A stretch of 64,000 nucleotides of DNA from Erythroxylum novogranatense. Taxonomy: Eukaryota > Streptophyta > Magnoliopsida > Malpighiales > Erythroxylaceae. Position numbers and translations under genes: made by a program. Below the pieces are notes generated by a model. The model ran no database searches. It saw only the letters and a list, made by a program, of their open reading frames with translations, and was not told where the DNA came from. This document shows positions 1 to 11,062 of the stretch, piece after piece. Within the stretch, counting starts at the first letter, position 1. Every line of letters starts with the position of its first letter. Where the stretch lies: the NCBI GenBank assembly GCA_029891385.1, contig CM057228.1:50493783-50557782 (forward strand), given 5' to 3'.

Positions 1-242
1 CCCAGAACAGATTACATTAAGGATCCTACTCAGTTTACACAATCAGTCAATTAATCAATGCACAATTCACCCAATCTCTTCAATCTAATCATGCTTCATT
101 AAATTAGGAAGAACATAGAGCTAACAAAGGGGAATCAAATTATTCAAGCGGAAGGAAATCCTAACTACTACAATTTATTCCTCTTGGATGGGTTTCTCCC
201 CCCACACTTAATCAACACATTCATGCAACACAACATTTCAAG
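1..242. other. unassigned AT-rich flank
   Basis: No coding similarity, repeat or LTR end is recognisable. It lies just past the protease end of the minus-strand Athila/Tat-like element, where reverse transcriptase would be expected. It could be that element's 3' untranslated part or a different sequence. Confidence 0.4.
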
Positions 243-1000
243 TCAAATCAAATAATGTGCACAAATATATTGAAAATGCAGGAAAAGAAACACCTGGTGC
301 TCACGGTGGATCTTGTAGCTCGGGATGGACGTGCGGTTGATATCCAAGCTCCATGTCAACGACTTGGGTCTGGGAAGCTCCATGTCCATTCCGTATCCGA
401 ATAAGCACCGCACTATCATCAAAATAGAAAGCGCCTCCAAAGAAATCATTAGTGGTCGGGTTAGAGTTTCTGCAAATTCAGAACAAGCATCATCAATCAC
501 AACATCAAGCATATTCACCCCAAGCAAGGAGTAATCCTCGTTAGGGTGCTTCATAGCTTCATACATGTTGAAGCTAACGTGTTGATCACCAACCTCCATG
601 GTGATCTTTCCTTCCTTCATGTTAATCATTGTGCTCGCAGTCCGCAGGAAGGGTCGTCCAAGGATCAGAGAAGTGTTATGTACCACTTCGAGGTCATGTC
701 TAACACGTAAAATCCATGATAAACACTAAGTCTTTAACCGGACCGAATGTCTTCAATAATTCCCACGGGATGCCTAAATGACCTATCGCCTAACGGAGAA
801 TAACAAATGTGGGCTTAATACTCTTCACTCCCAAGGCCTTATATAACGACTCGGGCATCACATTTATCGCTGCCCTAGATCTAGCAAAGCTCTACCTATG
901 GTCACTTTCCCTAAGGTGCAAGTGGATGGTAAAGATCCGGGATCCCGACATTTTCCGGTATCTGCGGCTTAAACAAGGTGACACATTTGAGCTCACTTGC
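243..1000 (-). pseudogene. retroviral-type aspartic protease, Athila/Tat gypsy (broken)
   Basis: The minus strand encodes ALLDLGAAINVMPESLY, with the active-site DLGA at about 881-870. This is the form used by Athila/Tat proteases in place of DTG or DSG. The downstream family motif LILGRPFLRTA is near 670-640. In LTR elements this enzyme cleaves the Gag-Pol polyprotein inside the particle. An open stretch covers 686-243, but stop codons separate it from the active-site part (near 755 and 705), so the enzyme cannot be made whole. The end at 243 runs into unrecognised sequence instead of reverse transcriptase. Confidence 0.75.
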
Positions 1001-1099
1001 ACCCTCTCATTCGGCCTAAACTTTTCTTATTTGTACACGATCCTTCAAATATTTAGCGTGGCAGAACTCGCTAACCAAGTCAAGTAAAGGGACATTCAC

Positions 1100-2835
1100 T
1101 TCCACTTTCCCAAACAGATCAATGATATCCTTCTCATGTTGTTTCTCTTTTAAGCGCTTACTCATCATATACTGAATTAGGAAGCGGAAGTTCATGAATA
1201 TTTACCTCTTCACCTTTACCGCTTGCTTGCTTGACTCTCCATCCTTTGCTTGATCGTTGGAACTCTCTAAAGTAGTTCCTTGTTCTTTGAGGCTTGCTTC
1301 CTTTCTCTCGAAGCTCTTCTTCGCGATCACTCTCGATCGCATTGACTTGCTTCTCTCTCACTTGAGGCGCATCTTCAACCTCAATTTCCTCGGTGCATTC
1401 TTCTTCTTCGAATGTCGAAATGCACTTTCTTTCCTCCTCAACTCAATTGCATTTAAACTCTTGGGTTTATTACCGTGTTGGAGGAATGGTTCCATTACTC
1501 CTAGCTTGGTTGTCACTCAAATTATTAGACAATTGAGTGACATATGAGTTCAAGTTCTCGCCTTGGTCTCCCATTGATCCATGCGTTTTCCAAGCGCTAA
1601 AGCAGGCAAGCATTCTTAGCGGAGTCTGTTGGATGAGGTTTGCGATGGCATTGAATTGAGTTGTCGAAGTTCGTTCCTCTTTCATCAACGTCATCATACT
1701 ATGCAGCAGATTGGTTGGTGTCCTCCTTTGGTGGCGGTGGTTGTTGCACCGTCAACGCTTGTTGATCTGGAACTGGTTTGTAGATTGACCAGCTCCACTC
1801 CTCGCTGAAATCGGTTTGGTGTTCTTTCGCGTTATTCCTCCAACTAAAATTTGGGTGGGATCTCCATCCCTCATTATACGTGTTGGAATACGGGTCCCAT
1901 TTCGATCTGTCTACCTTGATACATTCGGAGACTTCTTCATATCTGCCGGAAAAACACTTGAAATGTGCATCATCGACCCATAACTATCCTGGCCAGGTGC
2001 GACCGTTCGATGGAAGGTGATGGGCGATGCACATTCAAATTCTTAAGTTCGGTAGTGATCGAGGATAGCGGAAGTTATCCGATGTTCAAAGAATCTACCG
2101 ATTCCGTGCTCTCCATCCTCTTAGTTTGAGCCGACATGGCTCCCACTTCATTCACGTTCCTGGAATCACGGACACTATACTGTTGATGATTCAGGGCCAT
2201 TCTCTTAATCAGGGCCCAAGCTTCTGGTGCGGTGAGGTCAATCAACGAACCTCCCGACGCAGCATCCAACATTCCTTTCTCTTGATTCTTCACCCCATCA
2301 TAAAAATATTGAACCAATTATTCATCAGGGATCTGATGATGGGGGCACCGAGATAACAGATCTTGGAATCTGTTCCAAAAATCATACAAGGATTCGTCGT
2401 AATCCTGCTTGGCGGAATAAATCTCTTTTCGCATTGACGAAGTCCTCGAGGCTGGAAAATATTTTTCCAGGAAAGCTTTCCGCAAGTTGGCCCAACTATG
2501 ATAGGCATTCGCGACATGCCTTGGGAGGCTCATGTACCACTCCCGGGCCTTTCCTTCTAACGACAAGTGGAATACCTTCCACAGCACCTGGTCCAGATGT
2601 GCTCCTACAGGCTTCATACTTTGACAGATCATTGTGAGGGCCTGAAGATGCATGTAGGGGTCCTCACCTGCCAAACCGTGAAATTTGGGTAGGGAGTTAA
2701 TCAATAAACCTTTAACTTCGAAATTTACGTCGAAGTTAGGGCAGACAACAGTGAAAGGATCGTAGTTTACATCCGAGGTTGTAGCTTCTCAGATGGTTCT
2801 ACGTCTGATGTTCGCATTGTTGTCATCAACTCTCT
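1100..2835 (-). pseudogene. Gag capsid protein, Athila/Tat gypsy (broken)
   Basis: The strongest part is 2704-2318. It reads as a plant retrotransposon Gag capsid domain, with LPKFHGLAGEDPYMHLQ, then KAREWYMSLP, then FLEKYFPASR. The segment 2317-2075 continues with FYDGVKNQEKGMLDAASGGS, a conserved Gag stretch. A Gly/Trp/Pro-rich tail with NTYNEGWRSHPNFSW is near 1886-1840. Gag would form the virus-like particle. Reading starts near 2835, upstream of the first methionine seen, but a stop lies near 2790 and another separates the two capsid segments at 2317. The 2075-1100 part has several frame changes and no usable zinc knuckle. Confidence 0.8.
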
Positions 2836-3084
2836 CCGGTCACCATTTAATCCATGATCTCCGTTCCTTGGTTGGTAAAGGAAAATCTAGTTGTTCACCA
2901 TATCGTTTCTAATCGTTCAGCGTGCTAAGTCTTTCTTGCTCTCTCTTGTTCTTCCTAAGTCGTCTAAGGTGTCGCTCAATTTCAGGTTGAAAATGAACTA
3001 ACCTAAGTCTACGGGCATGCACAAGAGAAGTTCACTAATAACGCCACTAAAAGCGACAATGACGACGAAGGGTTTAATTCACTA

Positions 3085-3205
3085 CTGTTCGTCGCGACTC
3101 GTAGGAACTCGCTGCGGCGAACAGGACAAAATTGCGAATATTCGTCGCGACGAACGATGAACTCGTTGCGACGAACGATGAACTCGTTGCGACGAATGAT
3201 GAACT
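3085..3205. repeat. CpG-palindrome cluster in the element leader
   Basis: About six copies of a word related to TTCGTCGCGACGAA lie here. A tandem stretch near 3145-3200 has a period of about 21 bases (GATGAACTCGTTGCGACGAA). The same word occurs in the adjacent LTR at 4530-4670. The open frame across it is just a translation of the repeat. Confidence 0.8.
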
Positions 3206-3423
3206 TGTCGCAGCCAAGAATCACAGCAAAGCACAATAATTCGAAATTAGGCACAATAAGCAGGAACAATAACACTAAACACTTAAAGCAAAACAGAATT
3301 AACACTAAAAAGATTGAAGCAAACCAGAATAAAAAAAATTATGAAATGCAAAACAGAATGCAAATAACTAAACTAAAATGCAAAACAAACACTTGGCTAA
3401 CCTAGAAAACCAATTACTTTGGT

Positions 3424-3441
3424 TCCCCGGCAACGGCGCCA
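3424..3441 (-). promoter_or_regulatory. primer binding site, tRNA-Asp
   Basis: The minus strand reads TGGCGCCGTTGCCGGGGA, an exact 18-base complement of the 3' end of plant tRNA-Asp including CCA, as I know that tRNA. It sits three bases inside the LTR end. This site primes minus-strand DNA synthesis in Athila/Tat elements. Confidence 0.93.
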
Positions 3442-3444
3442 ATT

Positions 3445-4862
3445 TGATCGTCGGCTTATTGTTTAATATTAAAATTGATCCTCGGAAACCGGTCAAATAA
3501 AATTTATACCAAGGATTGCAATACAGGATGCAACCTCGGGTCGACTCTCAAGGAACCAGTGTACTAACTGATCCTAGACTAGCCTAATATTTGAATGATG
3601 CATGCAATTAAAGCAATAAAAAGGGGGTTTTGATTTGATCTTTAAAATTAAAGAAAGCTAAGTATGAAATAAACGTTTTTGGGATTTTTGAAAGGCAAGA
3701 CAAATTGAAATAATTAAGATTGAAAACAATTTACTAAAACTCTCCTAAAAATGTGGCTCAGGTCATCATCGTTCAAAATAATGTCGGGGTTTGAAATCCA
3801 CTAAATTTCGAAAGCTCAACCTTAACAACTCGTTAAGTCCAAAATTTAATTAATCAACTCGATTAATTAAATCTTATTAAAAACCTTAGTGTATGGTATG
3901 AAATGATTCATGCAATAAATCAATCGATAATAACATAACCAACTTAACCAAACACAACTAGGCGATTAGGTTAATTAATGCAAAATCGATCGATATACAT
4001 GAGACTTCATGTATTCAGCACAATATTCAACACAAACCAATCCATAACATAAATCAAAGTTTAACATCTTCTGAACTATAGCAAGATTCATTCGGTCATA
4101 CAATGCAATCTCCAACTCGAGTTGTTACAAAATACTGACGTAAATCTAAAACTAAGATCGATTACCCCTTGAAGCTCATGAAACTCAGACCGTTGCTACA
4201 TCTTCAGGAGATCCGACGCCTTAGCCACGCATGACACCGGCAGACTCCATTACGGCTGGAAAATCTACTCGGTTCATGACTCCAACGACGAACAGATGAA
4301 TGTGGTGACGAGCAGTGGAAGATGGGACAAAGAAACTAAAGTCGGACGTCAAATCGGTGGTAGCTGAATCTGCAAAATAAAGAAAACAAAACCTATTAAA
4401 TCTGCGGAGAAGACGAAGAAGAGGGATTGCGGCCTTTTAATTTAACCTAAAACGAAAGGTTTTATAGGAGCTGAAAGCGGGCCGGGTCGGAACAGTGCAA
4501 AAATTTGCCATTTAAGGGCCGGGTATCCGACATTCGTCGCGACGAATGAAAGATGTTCGTCGCGACGAATACAAAATGGTCACTCGTCGCGACTAATTAA
4601 TTTATACCAAATTAATTTGTCGCGACGAATGGGAGTGTTGGTTCGTCCCGACGAATGGATGTCTTCTCACGACGTGTTGACTTTCTCTTGTTGACTCCAA
4701 TTGTTCCTACAAAAATACAACACAATTGCAGTATAATTGTCCCAATAAAAGTTATGCAGAAATTAATATCAAATCACAACAAACTACTGACAATATGCAA
4801 ATTATAAAAGATCGATATGAGGAACCAATTTAAGCACAAAAATCATGAATTAGGAGCCAACA
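3445..4862 (-). repeat. 5' LTR of the Athila/Tat-like element
   Basis: It lies directly outside the primer site, and both termini have the TG...CA form (TGATCG at 3445, CCAACA ending at 4862). The outer end is inferred; a CA at 4868 is an alternative, or it may run to about 4911, where the copia LTR begins. It contains a CpG-rich palindrome cluster at 4530-4670, about 190-330 bases from the U3 end. No second LTR is present for comparison. Confidence 0.65.
4530..4670. repeat. cluster of TTCGTCGCGACGAA words in U3
   Basis: Five copies, exact or with a few changes, of the palindrome TTCGTCGCGACGAA occur near 4533, 4556, 4583, 4618 and 4642 in an otherwise AT-rich LTR. The same word recurs in the leader at 3085-3205. 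Its place in U3 suggests a regulatory or chromatin role, which is inference. Confidence 0.8.
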
Positions 4863-4911
4863 AGTGCATAATTACTTAAGAAAACAGGGCCAATTTATAG
4901 TATAAATTTGG

Positions 4912-6323
4912 TCCAATCAATTGGATTAAGCAGTGGATCTCATAAGTTGTAGACATAAGTTGTTTAAAGTTAACATGTGAATGCTTACTAAGGGTAGTGA
5001 GTACATTGGATTGACCTACGATGAGACAATCATATGGATATTCTATTCCAGTGTCAAAGATAGTCTCATCATGACAATGGTGCAAGTATCCTTTGACTTA
5101 AGGTGCTCAAGGATATCTTGGATACTAATCTTGTGCTTTGACTCCATTCATTGGTGCCTTTCAGGGGTTACTTATAGGTGTGTTGTTTGGGTACAACTTG
5201 AGGTATTCGGAGGTAATTAAGTAGCTAATAAAGGATTTACCAGTCCTAATAAAAGGAGATTATACCCACGGCCTCTTATCAGGGTCATTACTTGGGAGTC
5301 TTTGGCCAAAGCAAATATGTGTGATAAAGAGAGCCTTCAATGATACATAGAGTAATCAGATCCTCAGGACAAGATCTAATATCAATTGGACTAGATGTAA
5401 GGTAGTCAACCTAGTAGGAGTTAACACTTTGACCATACTCTGAAACATGTAGAGCATAGATAGTGAAAGGATGAATTGCATGGCAACATTGTATATGGAA
5501 GGGTTCCTAGTCAAACCACTGACTTTTCGATCAATTAGGAATTACAACGTGTTACTAGATACCACTCTTGACTTACTTGAATTAAGTGTTAATTCAAGTG
5601 GCCAACATAACCAAGAACTTAATGGGTCACACACATAAGTGATCCATAGGATGAGTAAAATGGTCTTAAATGGTGATTCAAGATATGAGAGAGTGTTTTG
5701 GGATTGTATCGCAATGTGATTGTGGTAGAAAACTTTGAATGGAATGGATTAGAAACAAGTGAGTTGGCTACCAATTTGGTCATTAACTTCCCAAAACTTC
5801 CATTAATGCATGCTATTCATGGTCATTAACTTCCCATAACTTCCATTAATGCATGCTATTTATGACCATTAACTTCTCGTAACTTTCCATTAATGATGGG
5901 GGTTATAGGAGGCCAAAGAGGGCAACAAATAATCATAATTTTTGTGTATCTTGTGTAATACACAAGTATAAGAAAGGTTCTTTCTTATATACACACTCTT
6001 TTTCTCTCTAACTCTAAAAAAAGTTCTTATCTTTGCTAGCACAAAGAAAGAACTCTAGCCATCTCCTAGTGACGTTTCATCCTTCTATCTTCGTATGAAC
6101 TTTCGTTAGAGATTTTTTACATTGATCGTTGTAGTTTATGACAACCCAAAGTAAAGAAGTTTAAAGAATGAAGTAGATCGTCAGAAAGCCATGTAAACAT
6201 ATTACATTTCATGTTTTTTGTATCTATATGCATGAGTAGATCTGATTTTTAAAGTTCTGTTTTATTTTTTACTATATATATTTGATATATATTATGTATG
6301 AGAAGCATGATTGGAACCTTACA
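4912..6323 (+). repeat. 5'-truncated copia LTR
   Basis: It aligns along its length to 11347-12748 of the second LTR, sharing the stretches around TCTCATAAGTTGTA, CAAGTATCCTTTGACTT and the U5 end GGAACCTTACA. The first 280-290 bases present in the second LTR are absent here; instead it abuts the gypsy LTR. A short duplicated block (ATTAACTTCCCATAACTTCC type) lies at about 5780-5890. Confidence 0.8.
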
Positions 6324-6324
6324 G

Positions 6325-6337
6325 TGGTATCAGAGCC
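6325..6337 (+). promoter_or_regulatory. primer binding site, initiator tRNA-Met
   Basis: TGGTATCAGAGCC, the usual copia site complementary to the 3' end of initiator tRNA-Met, begins one base after the LTR terminal CA. Confidence 0.9.
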
Positions 6338-7390
6338 ATCTTGTGCCATATTAGATGTAGAATACATGACTTAGAGTCCTGTAATGTTTTGTTTGAAATT
6401 AATTATAGAAAATAATTTTCATGATTTCATTTAACCAATCTGTTCATAAGATGTAAGTGAATGATTCAACGTGATTAAAAATATTTTTAATGTGACTAAA
6501 ATATTTAATTTCGAATTTGCAAGAACATGCATGAAATCTGTCTTTCTGCTGGGCATGTGATGTCTATTGGCTAAACTAATGAGGTGACACATGATTTTTT
6601 TAGAATTTTATTTTGGAAAAATGATGTGAACATATTTGTTTTATGCCTTTGTAAATTTTATAGAATTATTAAAATGATTTAATAATTTTATCAAACAATT
6701 TTCCAAATCTGGGTAGTTTTCCAGAAATTGTAGGATCTGTTGTATTTGATATTTTTGTATGTTTATATTTCGTTCCAAATTATTAAAAATATTTTTATGT
6801 GATACAAATGTGTTAACTTGATGTTTGATGCATGCCTAAATGATTTTTCTCAAATTTGATTTACAGAAAACTTTAAAAAGTCATATTTGTTGTTTTTGAT
6901 GTCTAATTAGTGTTTCGGTGATCATGATGATTTTTTTGGGTAATTCCTAAATTATTTCCATCATCATGAAATGACCTAGAAATGGTTAGAATGATAATTT
7001 GATGTTTTGGAAACTTTTGGAAATTATAGAAAAGTAGAGCAATAGATTTTCAAGTAAGACTAGAAAAATTGGCATGCATGGCAAAATTGAAGTTATTTAA
7101 TTTTGGAAATTAAATAATTACTTTAAGGTAAATTAATTATGAATTAATTTCTGGAATTAGGACTTCATGCATATTAGGTTAATATTAATTCTAATCAAAA
7201 TAACATAAAATAGTAATTTTAGTGAAGTTAGTAAAGGGAAGATAGTAGATCTAAGTGTTGGATTGGGCTTCGATATTAGGATCCATAAGATGTCTTGACC
7301 AAAATGATGTGTTTACATATATGCATAAGAGAATGCATGGTTAAGAGAATGTGTAGGCTTGAATGATTAATGGTTATATCCATATCATAT

Positions 7391-7423
<33 letters not shown>

Positions 7424-8039
7424 GGACCATATATATATATGAGTTATATGTATAAGACCAACTAAGTTAGATGAGACCTTAGTCAAACCCCTCACTAAGA
7501 ATATTAAAACTAATGCCTTCCTTTAATATGGCGAGAACCAAAGTCCTTTTAAAGTTAGGGTTGTTGGACAAACCTAAAGTCACTTTACACAGATATATTC
7601 GAACCATGGGAATAGGATTTTTGGATTAATGGGTCAGTTTTAACTAGAAGCATTGGTTTGTTCGGTAAACCCAAGATCAACGTGGACATAGGTGAAGTTA
7701 GGTAGTGTACAGTAGATGTACAAATGTCAAGAGTTGATATCCCAATGACTATGCACACTTCAACAATTGATAGCACTAGATTCGATAGTTGCATTGGAGA
7801 TGAAATTGGTATAATCGATACCTACCGGTTGAACTAAGGTGGCTTGTTAAGCAAACCCAAGGTCATTCCTAGGGATATTGGATATCGACCCACTAGGAGA
7901 ATTTCTATATGAGTTCTCTCAGATTTATATTGAGGGTTATGAATTAGTGAAAAATAGTGAGAGCCACACTTCATGTTATTAAAGTCCTTATAGACATGTA
8001 TTTAAGTACATTCTTATTTTTCTCTCTTTGACAAATGGT
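6338..8039 (+). other. non-coding leader of the copia element
   Basis: About 1.7 kb of AT-rich sequence between the primer site and gag with no coding similarity. Its first 240 or so bases are repeated after the second LTR at 12749-13050. It includes an AT microsatellite. Confidence 0.6.
7396..7440. repeat. AT microsatellite
   Basis: An uninterrupted AT run at 7396-7423, a six-base break, then a second AT run to 7440. It is likely unstable in length. Confidence 0.95.
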
Positions 8040-8726
8040 TTCTATTACCCGAGTCAACACCATGAGTACTAGTGTGATCTAAGATGATTGATGGAAGTTA
8101 ACAAGTTGATTGAACCAAAATTCCTTGACTAGCTTAGGAATTTGAGAATACTTCTCAAATCCAAAAAGCTTGGTTATGTCTTGGAAGAACCACTTCCTGA
8201 TTCCCCTGTTACTGATGCCTTTGATGATGATTAGAGGGCTTATAGGAAGCATTTCGATGATAGCAAAATAGCTAGTTGTATTATGCTAGCCACTATGTCA
8301 CCAGAGCTACAAAAGCAACACGAGGTTATGGATGCTTATAATATGGTCTATCATCTTAGGGAGCTCCTTGATGAGCAAGCAAGGTCCGAAAGGTTTGAGA
8401 CTTCATGATTGCTCTTCCACTCCAAGATGGTCGAGGGGACATCTCTAGTGTAGTATTCACTAAAGATGAATGGCTACATCAAGTGGTTGGCCTTCTTAGG
8501 TTTTCTTTTGAATCATGAATTAAGTATTAACTTAATTCTAACAGGTTTAACCAATATTTACTCACAATCTATGCTACACTATCAAATGAACAATATATCT
8601 AATGAAATTCTTGAGCTAGTCAACATGTTTAAGGTAGTTGAGTCATTTGTCTACAAGGACAAGGTTGTGATGCTGATGGACTCTTCTGGTTTGATGAAAA
8701 TGAGCCAAAAGAAGAAAAATTCTTGA
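8040..8726 (+). pseudogene. copia Gag, broken and C-terminally deleted
   Basis: Translation across frames gives the copia Gag (UBN2-type) pattern: a start near 8070, LRILLKSKKLGYVLEEPLP, then KIASCIMLATMSPELQKQ, then YHLRELLDEQARSERFE. It continues from 8466 with MNGYIKWLAFLGFLLNHELS and LILTGLTNIYSQ. Gag would package the element RNA. Internal stops occur (for example near 8232 and 8407). Nothing like the CCHC zinc knuckle, protease or integrase N-terminus follows. After about 8600 the sequence runs straight into late integrase, so at least 1.5 kb of coding sequence has been lost compared with a complete copia. Confidence 0.8.
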
Positions 8727-9320
8727 AGATACTAGTCTAAAGCCTTTGAAAGGTTTAAAGAATTCAAAAATGAAGTTGAGAAAGAACTTGGGCTAAGTAT
8801 TAAATCACTTCGATTAGTTCAAGGTGGTGAATACATAAGCCAAGAGTTTTTAGATATCTTAGGGATAATGGAATATTGTCCCATTGGACTTCACCTTACA
8901 TGCTACAATACAATGGTGTGCTTGAGAAGAGAAAAAAACCTTATTAGACATAGTGAGGTCTGTGATGGGTTTAGCAGATTTACCAAAATCTTTTAGAGGT
9001 ATGCACTCAATTTTTTTTAATTTATTAAAAAAAGTCCTATCCAAGTCAGTTGGTATTGCTCCATATGAGATATGGACTAACAAGAAACCCTATCTTTCTC
9101 ATAAGAAAGTTTGGGGTTGTCCTGTTTATGTGAAGTAAATTCAGTCAGATAAGCTTGAAGCTAAATCTGACAAGTTTCTATTTGTAAGATATCCTAAAGA
9201 AATTATAGGATATCAGTTCTGTTATGTTTTGGAACAAAAGGTGTTTATTTTAAAACATGATATCTTTTTAGAGAAAGAGTTTCTTCTAAGATAAGATAAT
9301 GGGAGCAAAATTGAACTTGT
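8727..9320 (+). pseudogene. copia integrase, C-terminal half (broken)
   Basis: The segment reads FERFKEFKNEVEKELG, then GGEYISQEFLD, then a broken stretch where the family has the catalytic glutamate region, then LLDIVRSVMGLADLPKSF, APYEIWTNKKPYLSH and KVWGCPVYVK. This is the second half of the copia integrase core and the start of its C-terminal part. Integrase inserts the cDNA into chromosomal DNA. The N-terminal HHCC zinc domain and first catalytic aspartates are missing because of the upstream deletion. Stops at 8724-8726 and near 9136 break it further. Confidence 0.8.
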
Positions 9321-9399
9321 GAAAGTTTAAGATGCTCAAACAAACAAGAATCAACTACCTAAACCTATTCTTCCTGAAGATGAAATAATAGTTCAACCT

Positions 9400-10420
9400 T
9401 GTGATACACAAGAAGTTTGTAGGTCTGGTAGGATACATCATGTTCCTGAGAGATACGAATTTCTCGTAAGTGAACTTAACGACATATTGCTCATAGAAAA
9501 TGATGAGCCTACTACCTATGTAGATGTTCTGAAGAATTCAGGATTTGATAAAAGACTTCAAGCTATGAAATTCAAAATGGATTCCATGTATAAAAATCAA
9601 GTATGGATTTTGGTTGACCTACCCGAAGAGATAAAAAGCATAGGGTGCAAATGGATTTTTAAGAAGAAAACTGACATGGAGGGTAATATAGTTACCTATA
9701 AAGTTAGGCTTGTAGCTAAAGGTTATTGTCAAAGGTAAGGTGTTGACTATGACGAAATGTTTAGCCTAGTAGCTATGCTTAAATCATTAGGATACTCCTA
9801 GTCATTGCCACTCATTATGATTATGAGATATGACAAATGGATGTGAAGATGACTTTCGTTATTGAAAACCTAACCGAGGATGTGTATATGACACAACCTG
9901 ATGGCTTCATATATATGAATGGAGAAAAGGTATGCAAGCTTCATAAATCCATTTATGGATTGAAGCAAGCATTCAGGAGTTGGAATATTAGATTTGATGA
10001 GATAATCAAAAAGTTTAGTTTCCCATAAAATTTGGACGAGTCGTGTGTGTATAAGAAGATTAACGGGAGGGCAATCATGTTCCTTATACTATATGTAGAT
10101 GATATATTGTGAATAAGAAACGATATCTCTGTTTTGCAATCAGCGAAAATTTGGTTAACTAAGAAATTCTATATGAAAGATCTTACAACTTATTTTTTAG
10201 GGATAAGGATCTATAAAGATAGATATAAGAGGTTACTTGGTATTTCTCAATCTATATACATAGACAAGATGCTAAACAGTTTTAGTATGGAGCAGCCTAA
10301 GAGAGATTATCTTCCTATGGTACATGGGATTACACTCTCTAAATCTATGTGTCCAAAGACACAAAATGAGAAGACTCATATGAGTTTGATTCCTTATGCT
10401 TCGACTATAGGATAAATCAT
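9400..10420 (+). pseudogene. copia reverse transcriptase (broken)
   Basis: Recognisable blocks include VWILVDLPEEIKSIGCKWIF at 9601-9660, then VRLVAKGYCQ, then MTFVIENLTEDVYMTQPDGF and VCKLHKSIYGLKQAFRSWN at 9930-9990. The catalytic YVDD box is at 10092-10103. Reverse transcriptase copies the element RNA into DNA. Stops interrupt at about 9736 and 10026, and a frame change separates the LVAKGY block from the following one. The YVDD box itself is preserved. Confidence 0.85.
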
Positions 10421-10990
10421 ATATGTTATATTATGTACTAGACCTAATGTATCATATGCTTTAAGTGTTACGAGTATATATTAGTCAAAACCTGGTGAGG
10501 GTCATTAAGTACTTGAGAAGAACAAAGGATGTATTCTTGGTATATAGAGAAGGTGATCTTGTAGTAAGCGGGTATATTGATGTAAGTTTCTAATTCGATA
10601 GGGATGACTATAGATCCTAGTCTAGATATTTATTCACATTGAATGGTGGTGCAATTAGTTAGAAAAATTCCAATCAAGAGAATATTGCAAATTCAATGAC
10701 AAAGCCGAGTACATCGCAACTTTAACAGTGGTAAAGGAAGCGGTTTCGATCAAGAAGTTCATTATGGAACATTGTGTGGTTCTGAGCATCGCTAACCTAG
10801 TGTAGTTGTATTGTGACAACAATGGGGCTATAACATAGGCAAAGGAAGCTAAGTCTCGTCAGAAGTCCAAACATATACTCAAGTGCTACCATTTGATTAG
10901 AGAAATTACTGGTAGAAATGATGTCAACATAAAGAGAGTTCCCACTGATTAGAATATAGTTGATCTGTTGACTAAGCCTATTTCTTGAAG
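10421..10990 (+). pseudogene. copia RNase H (broken)
   Basis: Fragments of the copia RNase H region remain: VKYLRRTKDVFLVYREGDL-like text near 10505-10560, a SGYIDV remnant of the first catalytic aspartate region near 10567, and a late KRVPTD-type stretch near 10930-10950. There are many stops and frame changes, and it is the most decayed part of this element. The enzyme normally degrades the RNA strand of the hybrid. Confidence 0.65.
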
Positions 10991-11048
10991 GATTTTTGTG
11001 TCACCTGTACACACCTATGCTATTAGATATCAAGGTGATTGGCTTAAA

Positions 11049-11060
11049 TGCAAGTTGGAG
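11049..11060 (+). promoter_or_regulatory. polypurine tract remnant
   Basis: TGCAAGTTGGAG sits two bases before the second LTR starts at 11063. The family form is AAGTGGGAG, so one purine run has been broken. It primes plus-strand synthesis. Confidence 0.65.
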
Positions 11061-11062
11061 TT

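Larger units (their letters stand above)
243..4862 (-). mobile_element. Athila/Tat-like Ty3/gypsy element, 5' part (LTR, leader, gag, protease)
   Basis: Reading on the minus strand, the order is LTR (4862 to 3445), tRNA-Asp primer site (3441 to 3424), leader, gag (about 2835 to 1100) and aspartic protease (about 1000 to 243). This order and the tRNA-Asp primer are typical of the Athila/Tat branch of Ty3/gypsy elements. No reverse transcriptase, RNase H or integrase is visible before the window edge. The element is therefore a gag-protease derivative or is truncated near 243. Only one LTR is in the window, so its ends and target duplication cannot be confirmed. The coding parts carry stops and frame changes. 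Confidence 0.8.

Noticed and set aside
3009..3305. Open frame with repeated RRNEFIV
   Set aside because: Produced by the tandem palindrome words in the element leader.
3424..3441. Possible tRNA-Asp gene
   Set aside because: Only the 18-base 3' complement is present, at the place of a primer binding site; no cloverleaf.
3085..4670. Possible CRISPR-like array from the evenly repeated palindromes
   Set aside because: Repeats are degenerate, spacing is irregular, there is no cas gene, and the setting is a plant retrotransposon.
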